Of a stretch of 64,000 nt of DNA, positions 33,286-40,634 are shown one piece after another; positions within the stretch are counted from its first letter, which is position 1; each line of letters opens with the position of its first letter. The translations under genes were made by a program, and so were the position numbers. The DNA is taken from contig NZ_CP040812.1 of assembly GCF_006159205.1 (NCBI RefSeq), positions 186,001 to 250,000 on the forward strand. The letters are read 5' to 3'. The DNA comes from Antarcticibacterium flavum. GTDB lineage: Bacteria > Bacteroidota > Bacteroidia > Flavobacteriales > Flavobacteriaceae. The notes below the pieces were generated by a model that saw only the letters and a list, made by a program, of their open reading frames with translations, did no database searches and had not been told where the DNA came from.

Positions 33286-34430
33286 CAAAAAGGATTTTCC
33301 TGCTTGGCGATGCCATCATATCTCCACTGGGATTTGATACTGAAGAGAATTTACAGGCACTGCGTGAGGAAAGAAGCGGACTTTTAAACCACCCCAATTC
33401 CTTTTTCCCTAAAGAAGGTCTGGTAGCAGGGATCATTGATAATGATAAACTTACAGCTGCTTTATCAAATTTTGGAGACCCTTCGGGTTACACCAGGCTG
33501 GAAAAAATGATGATCCTGGCTGTCCAGAAGGTATTACAACAACATCCTGATATCGATCTCACCACCACCGCCCTTATTATCTCTACTACCAAAGGGAACA
33601 TTGACCTGCTGGGGGATCATAAATTTCCCGAAGTAAGAGTGCTTCCGGGAGAAATGGGAAGGGTCATTGCTAATTTTTTTGGTTTTTCCCTTGAACCTGT
33701 TATTGTTTCCAATGCCTGCATCTCCGGAGGCCTTGCAATTGCAATTGCTAAAAGATTTATGGAAGCAGGGAAAATGGAAAGAGCTATTGTAGTTGGTGGG
33801 GATCTTGTTTCAGATTTTGTCGTGTCCGGTTTTCAATCATTCCAGGCTATTAGCCCGCAGGCCTGCAGGCCGTTTTCAAAGAACAGGAACGGGATAAGCC
33901 TTGGTGAAGCTGCAGCAGCTGTACTTGTGAGCAAAAAACCCGGAACACAGGGAAAATACATTGAACTCATTGGCGAGGCTACAGCCAATGATGCCAATCA
34001 TATATCAGGTCCATCAAGAACAGGGGAAGGCCTGTTTAAGAGTATTGCTGCAGCATTGAAGGAAGCAGGAATTATGGCCGGAGAGATCGATTATATTTCG
34101 GCACACGGTACTGCAACCCTTTTCAATGACGAGATGGAGGCCATTGCCTTCTCAAGAAGCGGCCTGCGCAATACACCTATCAACAGTTTTAAAGGTTGGT
34201 ACGGGCATACCCTGGGAGCTTCAGCATTAGTGGAAACAATATTAACTAAACATTCCCTGCTGAATAATGAACTCTTTTGTTCTCTGAATTTTGAGGAAAC
34301 CGGTACTTCAGAAAAAATAAATGTGATCACAAAACGAGAGAACAGGAAATTGGGATATGCATTGAAAACTGCTTCAGGTTTTGGAGGTTGTAACCTTACA
34401 CTGGTATTAAAAAAGGGGTACAATGGATAA
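33282..34430 (+). CDS. Beta-ketoacyl-ACP synthase (KS), C-H-H type
   Basis: A 382-residue ketosynthase of the KAS II fold, with the complete active site: Cys146 (S-N-A-C-I-S-G-G), His in S-A-H-G-T-A-T (near 274) and His in Y-G-H-T-L-G-A (near 309), with the Lys of S-F-K-G-W. It condenses malonyl-ACP with the growing polyene. It overlaps the KS-like short gene by eight bases. The sequence has diverged from housekeeping FabF (start I-F-L-L-G-D rather than V-V-V-T-G). Confidence 0.92.
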   Translation: MTKRIFLLGDAIISPLGFDTEENLQALREERSGLLNHPNSFFPKEGLVAGIIDNDKLTAALSNFGDPSGYTRLEKMMILAVQKVLQQHPDIDLTTTALIISTTKGNIDLLGDHKFPEVRVLPGEMGRVIANFFGFSLEPVIVSNACISGGLAIAIAKRFMEAGKMERAIVVGGDLVSDFVVSGFQSFQAISPQACRPFSKNRNGISLGEAAAAVLVSKKPGTQGKYIELIGEATANDANHISGPSRTGEGLFKSIAAALKEAGIMAGEIDYISAHGTATLFNDEMEAIAFSRSGLRNTPINSFKGWYGHTLGASALVETILTKHSLLNNELFCSLNFEETGTSEKINVITKRENRKLGYALKTASGFGGCNLTLVLKKGYNG

Positions 34431-35028
34431 GAAGTCATTTTTTATAGACAGCTATGTTCACATAAGGGATAACAGGATCTATTTGAACGGGAAGGTGGTA
34501 TTCTCTTTAGAAAACACCTTAGAAATGGATTTCCTGAAACAAGCTTATAAGCGGCTCGAGCTTAAGTATCCTAAATACCACAAAATGGACCGGATAAGTA
34601 AATTGGGAATCCTGGCTACGTCTGTACTATTTGATGATACATCGATAGCTCCTACAACAGCACTTGTATTTTCCAACGCCACTTCCAGCCTGGATACTGA
34701 TAGGGCACATTTCGCCTCTATGAAAGAAATTGTTTCTCCGGCAATTTTTGTTTACACCTTACCCAATATTGTGATGGGAGAAATAAGCATAAGATATCAT
34801 CTCCAAAGTGAGAATTCGTTTTTCATAAGCAGGACATTTAATGCCCCGCTTCTGGCAGATTATTCAGAAATTCTTTTGAATACAGGCAAGGCTGCTGCAG
34901 TTGTTTCCGGCTGGATAGACTTGAAAAATGAGGAATATGACGTATTTTTGTGCCTCATAAAGGAGAAAGGGGAAATTCCTTTTTCAGCAGAAAAACTAGA
35001 GCAGCTATACCGTTTTGAAAATGAGTGA
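34423..35028 (+). CDS. Short KS N-terminal-like protein without catalytic residues
   Basis: A 201-residue protein lying between the KS and ACP genes. It resembles the stand-alone N-terminal beta-ketoacyl synthase-like domain of APE loci (Ketoacyl-synt_2 type): T-T-A-L-V-F-S-N-A-T-S-S-L-D-T-D, S-P-A-I-F-V-Y-T-L-P-N-I-V-M-G-E-I-S-I. No nucleophile Cys or His pair is present, so it is probably structural or a partner of a KS. The family match rests on pattern recognition and is moderate. Confidence 0.68.
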   Translation: MDKKSFFIDSYVHIRDNRIYLNGKVVFSLENTLEMDFLKQAYKRLELKYPKYHKMDRISKLGILATSVLFDDTSIAPTTALVFSNATSSLDTDRAHFASMKEIVSPAIFVYTLPNIVMGEISIRYHLQSENSFFISRTFNAPLLADYSEILLNTGKAAAVVSGWIDLKNEEYDVFLCLIKEKGEIPFSAEKLEQLYRFENE

Positions 35029-35278
35029 TTTACGAACACAGTTAAAGCAAAGTATTATTGAACAACTAAATCTTGAAGAGATGGAGGTTGATGAAATAGA
35101 GAATGATGAACCGCTCTTTGGAGATGGCCTTGGCCTGGATTCTATTGATGCATTGGAATTAATAGTACTATTGGAAAAGGATTATGGAATTAAGCTTAAT
35201 GATCCTGCAAAGGGAAAGGAGATTTTTGCTTCTATAAATAAAATGGCAGAATACATCGAAGCTCACCGTACAAAATAA
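35015..35278 (+). CDS. Acyl carrier protein of the pigment pathway
   Basis: An 87-residue acidic ACP. The phosphopantetheine Ser43 is in G-L-D-S-I-D-A-L-E. A second start two codons in (35021, M-S-D-L-R) is more likely. It overlaps the previous gene's end and is followed after three bases by a KS. Only this one ACP is seen in the locus, although many APE clusters carry two. Confidence 0.93.
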   Translation: MKMSDLRTQLKQSIIEQLNLEEMEVDEIENDEPLFGDGLGLDSIDALELIVLLEKDYGIKLNDPAKGKEIFASINKMAEYIEAHRTK

Positions 35279-35281
35279 GTT

Positions 35282-36475
35282 ATGACTAAGGGAGTTGCCG
35301 TTACCGGAATGGGAATAGTTTCGGCATTGGGAATGGGGGTAGATACTAACCTCAAAGCCCTCCTTGCGGGCAACAGTGGAATTTGCTATCCAACGATCCT
35401 GGAAACCGCGCATTCCAATTTACCGGTAGGGGAAATTAAGGTTACAGATAAGGACCTGGCGATGCAGCTTAAACTACCCCAAGATCATACTCTTACCCGT
35501 GGGGCCCTTCTTGGATGCCTGGCGGCAAGGGAAGCCCTGGAAAAGTCTGGGATAACAAAACCGGAACTTTCCTATGTAGGTTTTATATCTGCCACCAGCG
35601 TTGGGGGAATGGATTATACCGAAAAATATTTCAATAGTTTTGAAAAGGAGGATACTAACAGGAAATTCATACAGGCCCAACATCCCGGGTTTACAACAGG
35701 ACGAATAAAAGACTTCCTGGCATTAGGAGGTTTTACCACTACAATAAGTACAGCCTGTTCTTCCTCGGCCAACGCAATCATGCTTGGAGCAAGGATGATA
35801 AAATCGGGACAATTAAAGAGGGTAGTAGTTGGTGGAACAGACCCTCTTTCCAGGTTCACCTTAAATGGGTTTAATTCTTTAATGATACTTTCATCTAAAG
35901 CCTGTAAACCTTTTGATGAACATCGCAACGGTCTCAACCTTGGAGAAGGTGCTGCTTATTTAGTGCTTGAGGCAGATGATAGTGTGGGTGATAAAAATGT
36001 CCTTGGAAGGGTTACCGGGTATGGAAATGCAAATGATGCTTATCATCAAACTGCTTCTTCTGAAACCGGCAATGGTGCTTTCCTGGCAATGAAAAAAGCA
36101 CTTTACGGTGCAGGTGTTTCTCCGGTTGAGATAGAATATATCAATGCCCACGGCACTGCCACTCACAACAATGACCTATCAGAAAGCCGTGCCTTATTAA
36201 GGATCTTTGGAGATTCCTTACCAGCTATGAATTCAACAAAAGCCTATACCGGGCATACCCTGGCTGCGGCAGGTGCTGTTGAAGCTGTATTTAGCCTGCT
36301 TTCCCTGAAGCATCAAACCATATTTCCCGGCCTGAATTTCAGGGATTCCATGCCCGAAACCGGAATTAAACCCATTACCGACCTCACATATAAGAACCTG
36401 AAAAATATCCTTTCCAACTCCTTTGGTTTTGGCGGGAATTGTACCTCATTAATAATTAGTAATAATGAGGGATAA
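35282..36475 (+). CDS. Beta-ketoacyl-ACP synthase II-like (FabF-like), main elongating KS
   Basis: A 397-residue KS with start G-V-A-V-T-G-M-G-I-V-S-A-L-G and an intact triad: Cys159 (S-T-A-C-S-S-S), His in N-A-H-G-T-A-T (near 294) and His in T-G-H-T-L-A-A-A-G (near 327). This is a typical type II PKS/FabF alpha subunit. The next gene is a Cys-less KS homologue that overlaps by 11 bases, an alpha/beta (KS/CLF) pair as in other type II PKS systems. Confidence 0.93.
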   Translation: MTKGVAVTGMGIVSALGMGVDTNLKALLAGNSGICYPTILETAHSNLPVGEIKVTDKDLAMQLKLPQDHTLTRGALLGCLAAREALEKSGITKPELSYVGFISATSVGGMDYTEKYFNSFEKEDTNRKFIQAQHPGFTTGRIKDFLALGGFTTTISTACSSSANAIMLGARMIKSGQLKRVVVGGTDPLSRFTLNGFNSLMILSSKACKPFDEHRNGLNLGEGAAYLVLEADDSVGDKNVLGRVTGYGNANDAYHQTASSETGNGAFLAMKKALYGAGVSPVEIEYINAHGTATHNNDLSESRALLRIFGDSLPAMNSTKAYTGHTLAAAGAVEAVFSLLSLKHQTIFPGLNFRDSMPETGIKPITDLTYKNLKNILSNSFGFGGNCTSLIISNNEG

Positions 36476-37529
36476 GATATATATTAATGGCATAGCAGGA
36501 ATCTCGGCCCAGCCGGAAGCTGCGGTTTTTAGTGGAGAAATTACCGGGTATGTGGAAAATATTTTTAGTGCAGTTGCTCCCCATTATAAAGAGTATATCC
36601 CTGCAATGCAATTACGCCGAATGTCCACCGGGATTAAAATGGGGCTCACGGCAGCAAAAATTTCCCTTAATGATGCAGGGGTTGAAGTGCCAGATGCAAT
36701 CATCACCGGGACAGGGGAAGGGGCCAAGCAGGATACAGAGAAATTCCTGCAGGCTATGCTGGTACAGCAGGAGGAGATGCTTTCACCAACCTCCTTTATA
36801 CAGTCAACCCATAATACCATTGGAGGCCAGATAGCGCTGAACCTTAAATGCAATGGCTATAATATGACCTATAGCCAGATTTCGGCTTCCCTGGAATCGG
36901 CCCTGGCAGACTCATTATTATTGCTCCGGGAAGATCCCACTGTCAAAAATGTCCTTGCAGGAGGTGTAGATGAGATCTCAGAAAAAATTACAGGTTTCCA
37001 AAAACTGGATGGACAGGTTAAAAAAGAAAGGGTTAAAAATCTGGATCTTTTAATGACTGATTCTCCCGGTACAATTATTTCTGAAGGAGCACATTTCTTC
37101 AGCCTGTCTTCAGAAAAAAAGGATGGATCTTATGCTGTACTGAGGGATGTGGAGATATTTAATGCTGAAGATCCTGAAGAGGTTTCAAAAAAAATTTCAG
37201 CCTTTCTTCAAAGAAATTCAGTAGAAAAAAATGAGACTTTAACGGTCTTCTTTGGAAAGAATGGCGATAACCGCTTTGACTATTTCTACACGCATTTGCA
37301 AAGAGGAATTTTTTCAGAAAAAAACCAACTGGCCTGGAAACATCTTGCAGGGGATTATGATACCTCCACCGGGTTTGCAATTAAAACTGCCTGTGAAATT
37401 TTTAAAGCGGGGTATATTCCTGAAATTTTGAAACTAAATATCAAGACCCCGGCTCCAACAGGCCAAATATTAATTTATAATCAATATCTTGGAGAGAATC
37501 ACAGTCTTGTTTTATTGAGCTCACCTTGA
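36465..37529 (+). CDS. Chain-length-factor-like KS homologue lacking catalytic residues
   Basis: A 354-residue KS-fold protein. Where the KS nucleophile Cys would stand (T-A-C-S-S), this protein has Y-S-Q-I-S-A-S with Ile139. The C-terminal G-H-T-x-G-A-A is replaced by G-D-Y-D-T-S-T-G-F-A. It is therefore non-catalytic. Encoded directly behind the FabF-like gene, it fits a chain-length factor that forms a heterodimer with the KS and sets the polyene length. Its TGTGEGA segment (near 81-87) resembles the KS T-A-T-S-V-G-G loop. Confidence 0.82.
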   Translation: MRDKIYINGIAGISAQPEAAVFSGEITGYVENIFSAVAPHYKEYIPAMQLRRMSTGIKMGLTAAKISLNDAGVEVPDAIITGTGEGAKQDTEKFLQAMLVQQEEMLSPTSFIQSTHNTIGGQIALNLKCNGYNMTYSQISASLESALADSLLLLREDPTVKNVLAGGVDEISEKITGFQKLDGQVKKERVKNLDLLMTDSPGTIISEGAHFFSLSSEKKDGSYAVLRDVEIFNAEDPEEVSKKISAFLQRNSVEKNETLTVFFGKNGDNRFDYFYTHLQRGIFSEKNQLAWKHLAGDYDTSTGFAIKTACEIFKAGYIPEILKLNIKTPAPTGQILIYNQYLGENHSLVLLSSP

Positions 37530-38296
37530 AATTCGAAACCTTACATAGGATCGTATTGGGGGTGCTTTTAATAGCTGCCTTACTTTCTGCTTTCCATTTT
37601 ATCCCGGGTCTACTGGTTATAGGGCTGGTGCTGGGGTATATGGGTTTTTTGCTGTTCGTTTCCACCAATGTGCAGCTTAATTTCTTCCTGCGTGCCTTCA
37701 ATAATAACCCTGAAGAGACAGAAAGGAGGATCGCCCTTACCTTTGATGACGGCCCGGTGGAGAACACTCTAAAGATCCTGGAAGTGCTGGAGAAATATAA
37801 GGTGGAGGCAAGTTTCTTTTGTATTGGAAAGAATGTAAAAGAGAACCCTGAAATATTTAATCTTATCATTAAAAAAGGGCATTTTGTGGGAAACCATACT
37901 TATAGCCATACCAGGAAAATGGGTTTTCTCTCTACTAATGCTATGCTGCAGGAGATAAAAAAATGTGACAAAATCTTCAAAAAAGTGGGAGGGATCACCC
38001 CCGGCACCTTCAGGCCTCCATTTGGGATCATTAACCCACAGGTGCGAGGTGCCCTTGAAATTTCCGGCCATAAAGTGATTGGATGGAATTTACGGTCCTA
38101 TGATGCTGTTATAAATTCTGAGGAATTGGTAGTAAAGAGGGTACTTGAAAATGTGAAGCCAGGAGACGTCATCCTGTTCCACGATAATAAAGAAAATACC
38201 GTGGAGATATTGGAACAATTGTTGTTATTTTTGAGAGCAAACCATTTTGACCCGGTGAGGGTAGATGAATTATTTAATATAGATGCGTACACTTAA
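37526..38296 (+). CDS. Polysaccharide deacetylase-family (NodB) membrane protein
   Basis: A 256-residue protein with a TTG start that overlaps the previous stop by four bases. Two N-terminal membrane helices (about 8-45) precede a NodB deacetylase domain: T-F-D-D-G-P with Asp74/Asp75, H-T-Y-S-H with His124/His128, R-P-P-F-G, and the late G-D-V-I-L-F-H-D. All metal ligands are present. A carbohydrate deacetylase has no obvious place in polyene synthesis; it may process a sugar that anchors the pigment, or deacylate another substrate. Confidence 0.9.
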   Translation: MKFETLHRIVLGVLLIAALLSAFHFIPGLLVIGLVLGYMGFLLFVSTNVQLNFFLRAFNNNPEETERRIALTFDDGPVENTLKILEVLEKYKVEASFFCIGKNVKENPEIFNLIIKKGHFVGNHTYSHTRKMGFLSTNAMLQEIKKCDKIFKKVGGITPGTFRPPFGIINPQVRGALEISGHKVIGWNLRSYDAVINSEELVVKRVLENVKPGDVILFHDNKENTVEILEQLLLFLRANHFDPVRVDELFNIDAYT

Positions 38297-38906
38297 GATC
38301 ATGCTTTTCCTTTTGCCGGCTTTGGTGCTGTCGCAAAATGCACAACTTTCAAATGCCGAGATCCAATCTTTTAAACAGGAGGTTGCCAAACATGCAGAGG
38401 GGCTGGAAACCCTTTCAAGTGATTTTACCCAAACAAAGTATATGCAGCTTATGGAAGATGAGGCTGTGAGCCGGGGAAAACTTTTCTACAAAAATCCAGA
38501 TGTGCTTAAATGGGAATATAGCGAACCCTATACTTACAAAATATTATTTAAGGACGGGCAATTGCATCTTGATGATAACGGAAAAAAATCCGTGACCAGC
38601 CTTAGGTCCAATAAGCTTTTCGGAAAGTTGGTAAGCCTTATATCGGGGAGTGTGAATGGTAAACTCCTTGAAGATCCTGAGAATTTTGAGGTGAGATATT
38701 CCAGGACAGGTAAGAATATCGAGGCAGTGGTAACTCCCGTTGATTCCTCGATCAAGGATATGTTCAGCGAGATCATATTGCTTTTTAATGGAAACTACCT
38801 GGTAGATTCTGTAAAACTTATGGAGGAATCTGGGGACTACACCCAGATCAATTTCAGTAACATTTCCATTAATAAGGAAATAGAAGAAAAAGTTTTTCAG
38901 CATTAA
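38283..38906 (+). CDS. LolA-like outer-membrane lipoprotein carrier-type protein
   Basis: A 207-residue secreted protein (signal L-L-P-A-L-V-L-S-Q) with LolA-like fold markers: L-S-S-D-F-T-Q-T-K-Y-M, S-R-G-K-L-F-Y-K-N-P-D-V-L-K-W-E-Y, Y-K-I-L-F-K-D-G. In APE loci LolA-like proteins are thought to carry the lipid-linked pigment across the periplasm. The gene overlaps the deacetylase gene by 14 bases and precedes a 90-bp gap. Confidence 0.88.
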   Translation: MRTLKIMLFLLPALVLSQNAQLSNAEIQSFKQEVAKHAEGLETLSSDFTQTKYMQLMEDEAVSRGKLFYKNPDVLKWEYSEPYTYKILFKDGQLHLDDNGKKSVTSLRSNKLFGKLVSLISGSVNGKLLEDPENFEVRYSRTGKNIEAVVTPVDSSIKDMFSEIILLFNGNYLVDSVKLMEESGDYTQINFSNISINKEIEEKVFQH

Positions 38907-38996
38907 AATTTATTCCGGGAATAATATTTATACTTAAGCTACTCCTGCTGGCATTTTTCTGTTTATTTTAGTAACCAATCAAAAACAGAATTATTA

Positions 38997-39371
38997 ATGC
39001 TCCTTGAAGATTTTTATAAGGTAGAAAATACTACCACATCTTTGGAAGGCGATCATACAGCCATTCTTAGGATAAACAATTCACATCATCTTTATAATGG
39101 CCACTTCCCCCACCGGCCGGTTACCCCCGGGGTAATGTTAATGCAGCTCTTCAAGGAAGACGCAGAGCGTACCTGCGGCAAAACCCTGTATCTTAAAAAA
39201 GCTGTGAACGTAAAGTTCATGGCCGTGGTGGATCCTAATGAGGACCCACAGCTTGTCCTTGAATATTCACTGGAGAACATTGATGGAGAACTTGGGCTTA
39301 AAGGGGTGGCAAGACATAAAGGTGCCATAGCTATTAAATTCAATGCCAGGTATGGGTATAAGGAGAGTTAA
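38997..39371 (+). CDS. ApeI/FabZ-like hotdog dehydratase subunit
   Basis: A 124-residue hotdog protein. It has the FabZ His motif G-H-F-P-H-R-P-V-T-P-G-V (His36), but 14 residues later, where FabZ has Glu, this protein has Gln50 (M-L-M-Q). It therefore offers the His half of a dehydratase active site without the Glu. The other hotdog protein (32418) has the Glu without the His. A heterodimer would build one full active site. It dehydrates 3-hydroxyacyl-ACP in the polyene cycle. The spacing here, 6 kb from its partner, is noteworthy. Confidence 0.82.
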   Translation: MLLEDFYKVENTTTSLEGDHTAILRINNSHHLYNGHFPHRPVTPGVMLMQLFKEDAERTCGKTLYLKKAVNVKFMAVVDPNEDPQLVLEYSLENIDGELGLKGVARHKGAIAIKFNARYGYKES

Positions 39372-39431
39372 ATTCTTTCCTGTCCTTGCATTGCCATATT
39401 AATAAGTATTTTTGCAGAAAAATTTGAAGAT

Positions 39432-40634
39432 TTGAGTAATAGCCCAATATATCAGTCCCGGTTTGACACACATAAGTGTTGTGTACTGGTGCCTACCTAT
39501 AATAATGAAAAGAGCCTGGCCAGCGTCCTGCAGGACCTTCAGCTTTACACCTCTAATATTGTGGTGGTAAATGACGGGTCTACAGATACTACAAAGGAGA
39601 TCCTTACTAATTTCTCTCACCTGGAGATCTTTCATTTTGAAAAGAACAGCGGGAAAGGGGCCGCACTGGATCACGGTTTTCAAAAAGCTGAGGAACTTGG
39701 TTATGAATATGCGATCACTATAGATTCAGATGGTCAACATTATCCAGATGACCTCGAAGTCTTCCTTGATGAACTGGAGGCAAAGGCACCACAGGACCCT
39801 GAACTTTTATTGGTAGGAGACAGGAATATGGGCCGCGACGGCATTCCCGGGAAAAGTACTACAGGCAATAAATTTTCCAATTTCTGGTATCTTGTAGTAA
39901 CAGGAATTAACCTGGGGGATACTCAAAGTGGATACCGTCTTTATCCCCTAAAAGTTGTAAACCCCATAAAACTCTATACCAATAAATTTGAATACGAGAT
40001 TGAGATCATTGTTAAAGCTGCCTGGCGTGGGGTAGAGGTAAAGAATATCCCCATAAAAGTTTTTTATGAAGAGAACAGGGTAACCCATTTCAGGCCGTTT
40101 TGGGATATTACCAGGATCGTAATGCTTTATATGTGGTTTGTGCTGGTGAGTTTCTTTTATATACACCCGCGTAATAAATACAGGGAATTTCGGGATAAAG
40201 GTTTCAAAAGGTTTTGGAAAGAGGATATTATCAAAAGCGAGGAACCGGCACACAAAAAGGCCGCAGCTGTTGCGCTGGGGGTTTTTGTTGGAATGTCACC
40301 CTTTTGGGGGCTTCACACCCTGTTAGTGTTCCTCCTTGCTGCAACTTTTAAGCTGAATAAGGTTATTGCTTTCATATTCTCCAATATAAGTATCCCACCC
40401 CTTATTCCTGTGATAATCTATGCCAGTTATCAATTGGGTTCCCTTATTACCGGCAGGGGCCTTAACTGGGAATTGAGCTTGAATGATTTTGATTCCGGAG
40501 CAGAGATCATGCAGGGGCTTGGGCAATACCTGCTTGGTAGTTTTGCCCTTGCAGGAATAGTAGCTTTACTTCTTTGGATTGTGTTTTATTTCTTATTTTC
40601 GGTTTCGAACCAAAAGCAAGTGGTGAAGCCGTAA
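39432..40634 (+). CDS. Glycosyltransferase family 2 fused to a DUF2062 domain
   Basis: A 400-residue protein from a TTG start. Residues 15-230 are a GT-A fold (dolichol-phosphate-type GT2): V-L-V-P-T-Y-N-N-E, V-N-D-G-S-T-D, D-S-D-G-Q-H and Q-S-G-Y-R. The C-terminal part (about 270-390) holds DUF2062 with P-F-W-G-L-H-T-L and three or so membrane helices. This fusion is common in Bacteroidota and in APE loci. It may place a sugar on the pigment or on its lipid anchor; donor and acceptor are unknown. Confidence 0.88.
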   Translation: MSNSPIYQSRFDTHKCCVLVPTYNNEKSLASVLQDLQLYTSNIVVVNDGSTDTTKEILTNFSHLEIFHFEKNSGKGAALDHGFQKAEELGYEYAITIDSDGQHYPDDLEVFLDELEAKAPQDPELLLVGDRNMGRDGIPGKSTTGNKFSNFWYLVVTGINLGDTQSGYRLYPLKVVNPIKLYTNKFEYEIEIIVKAAWRGVEVKNIPIKVFYEENRVTHFRPFWDITRIVMLYMWFVLVSFFYIHPRNKYREFRDKGFKRFWKEDIIKSEEPAHKKAAAVALGVFVGMSPFWGLHTLLVFLLAATFKLNKVIAFIFSNISIPPLIPVIIYASYQLGSLITGRGLNWELSLNDFDSGAEIMQGLGQYLLGSFALAGIVALLLWIVFYFLFSVSNQKQVVKP

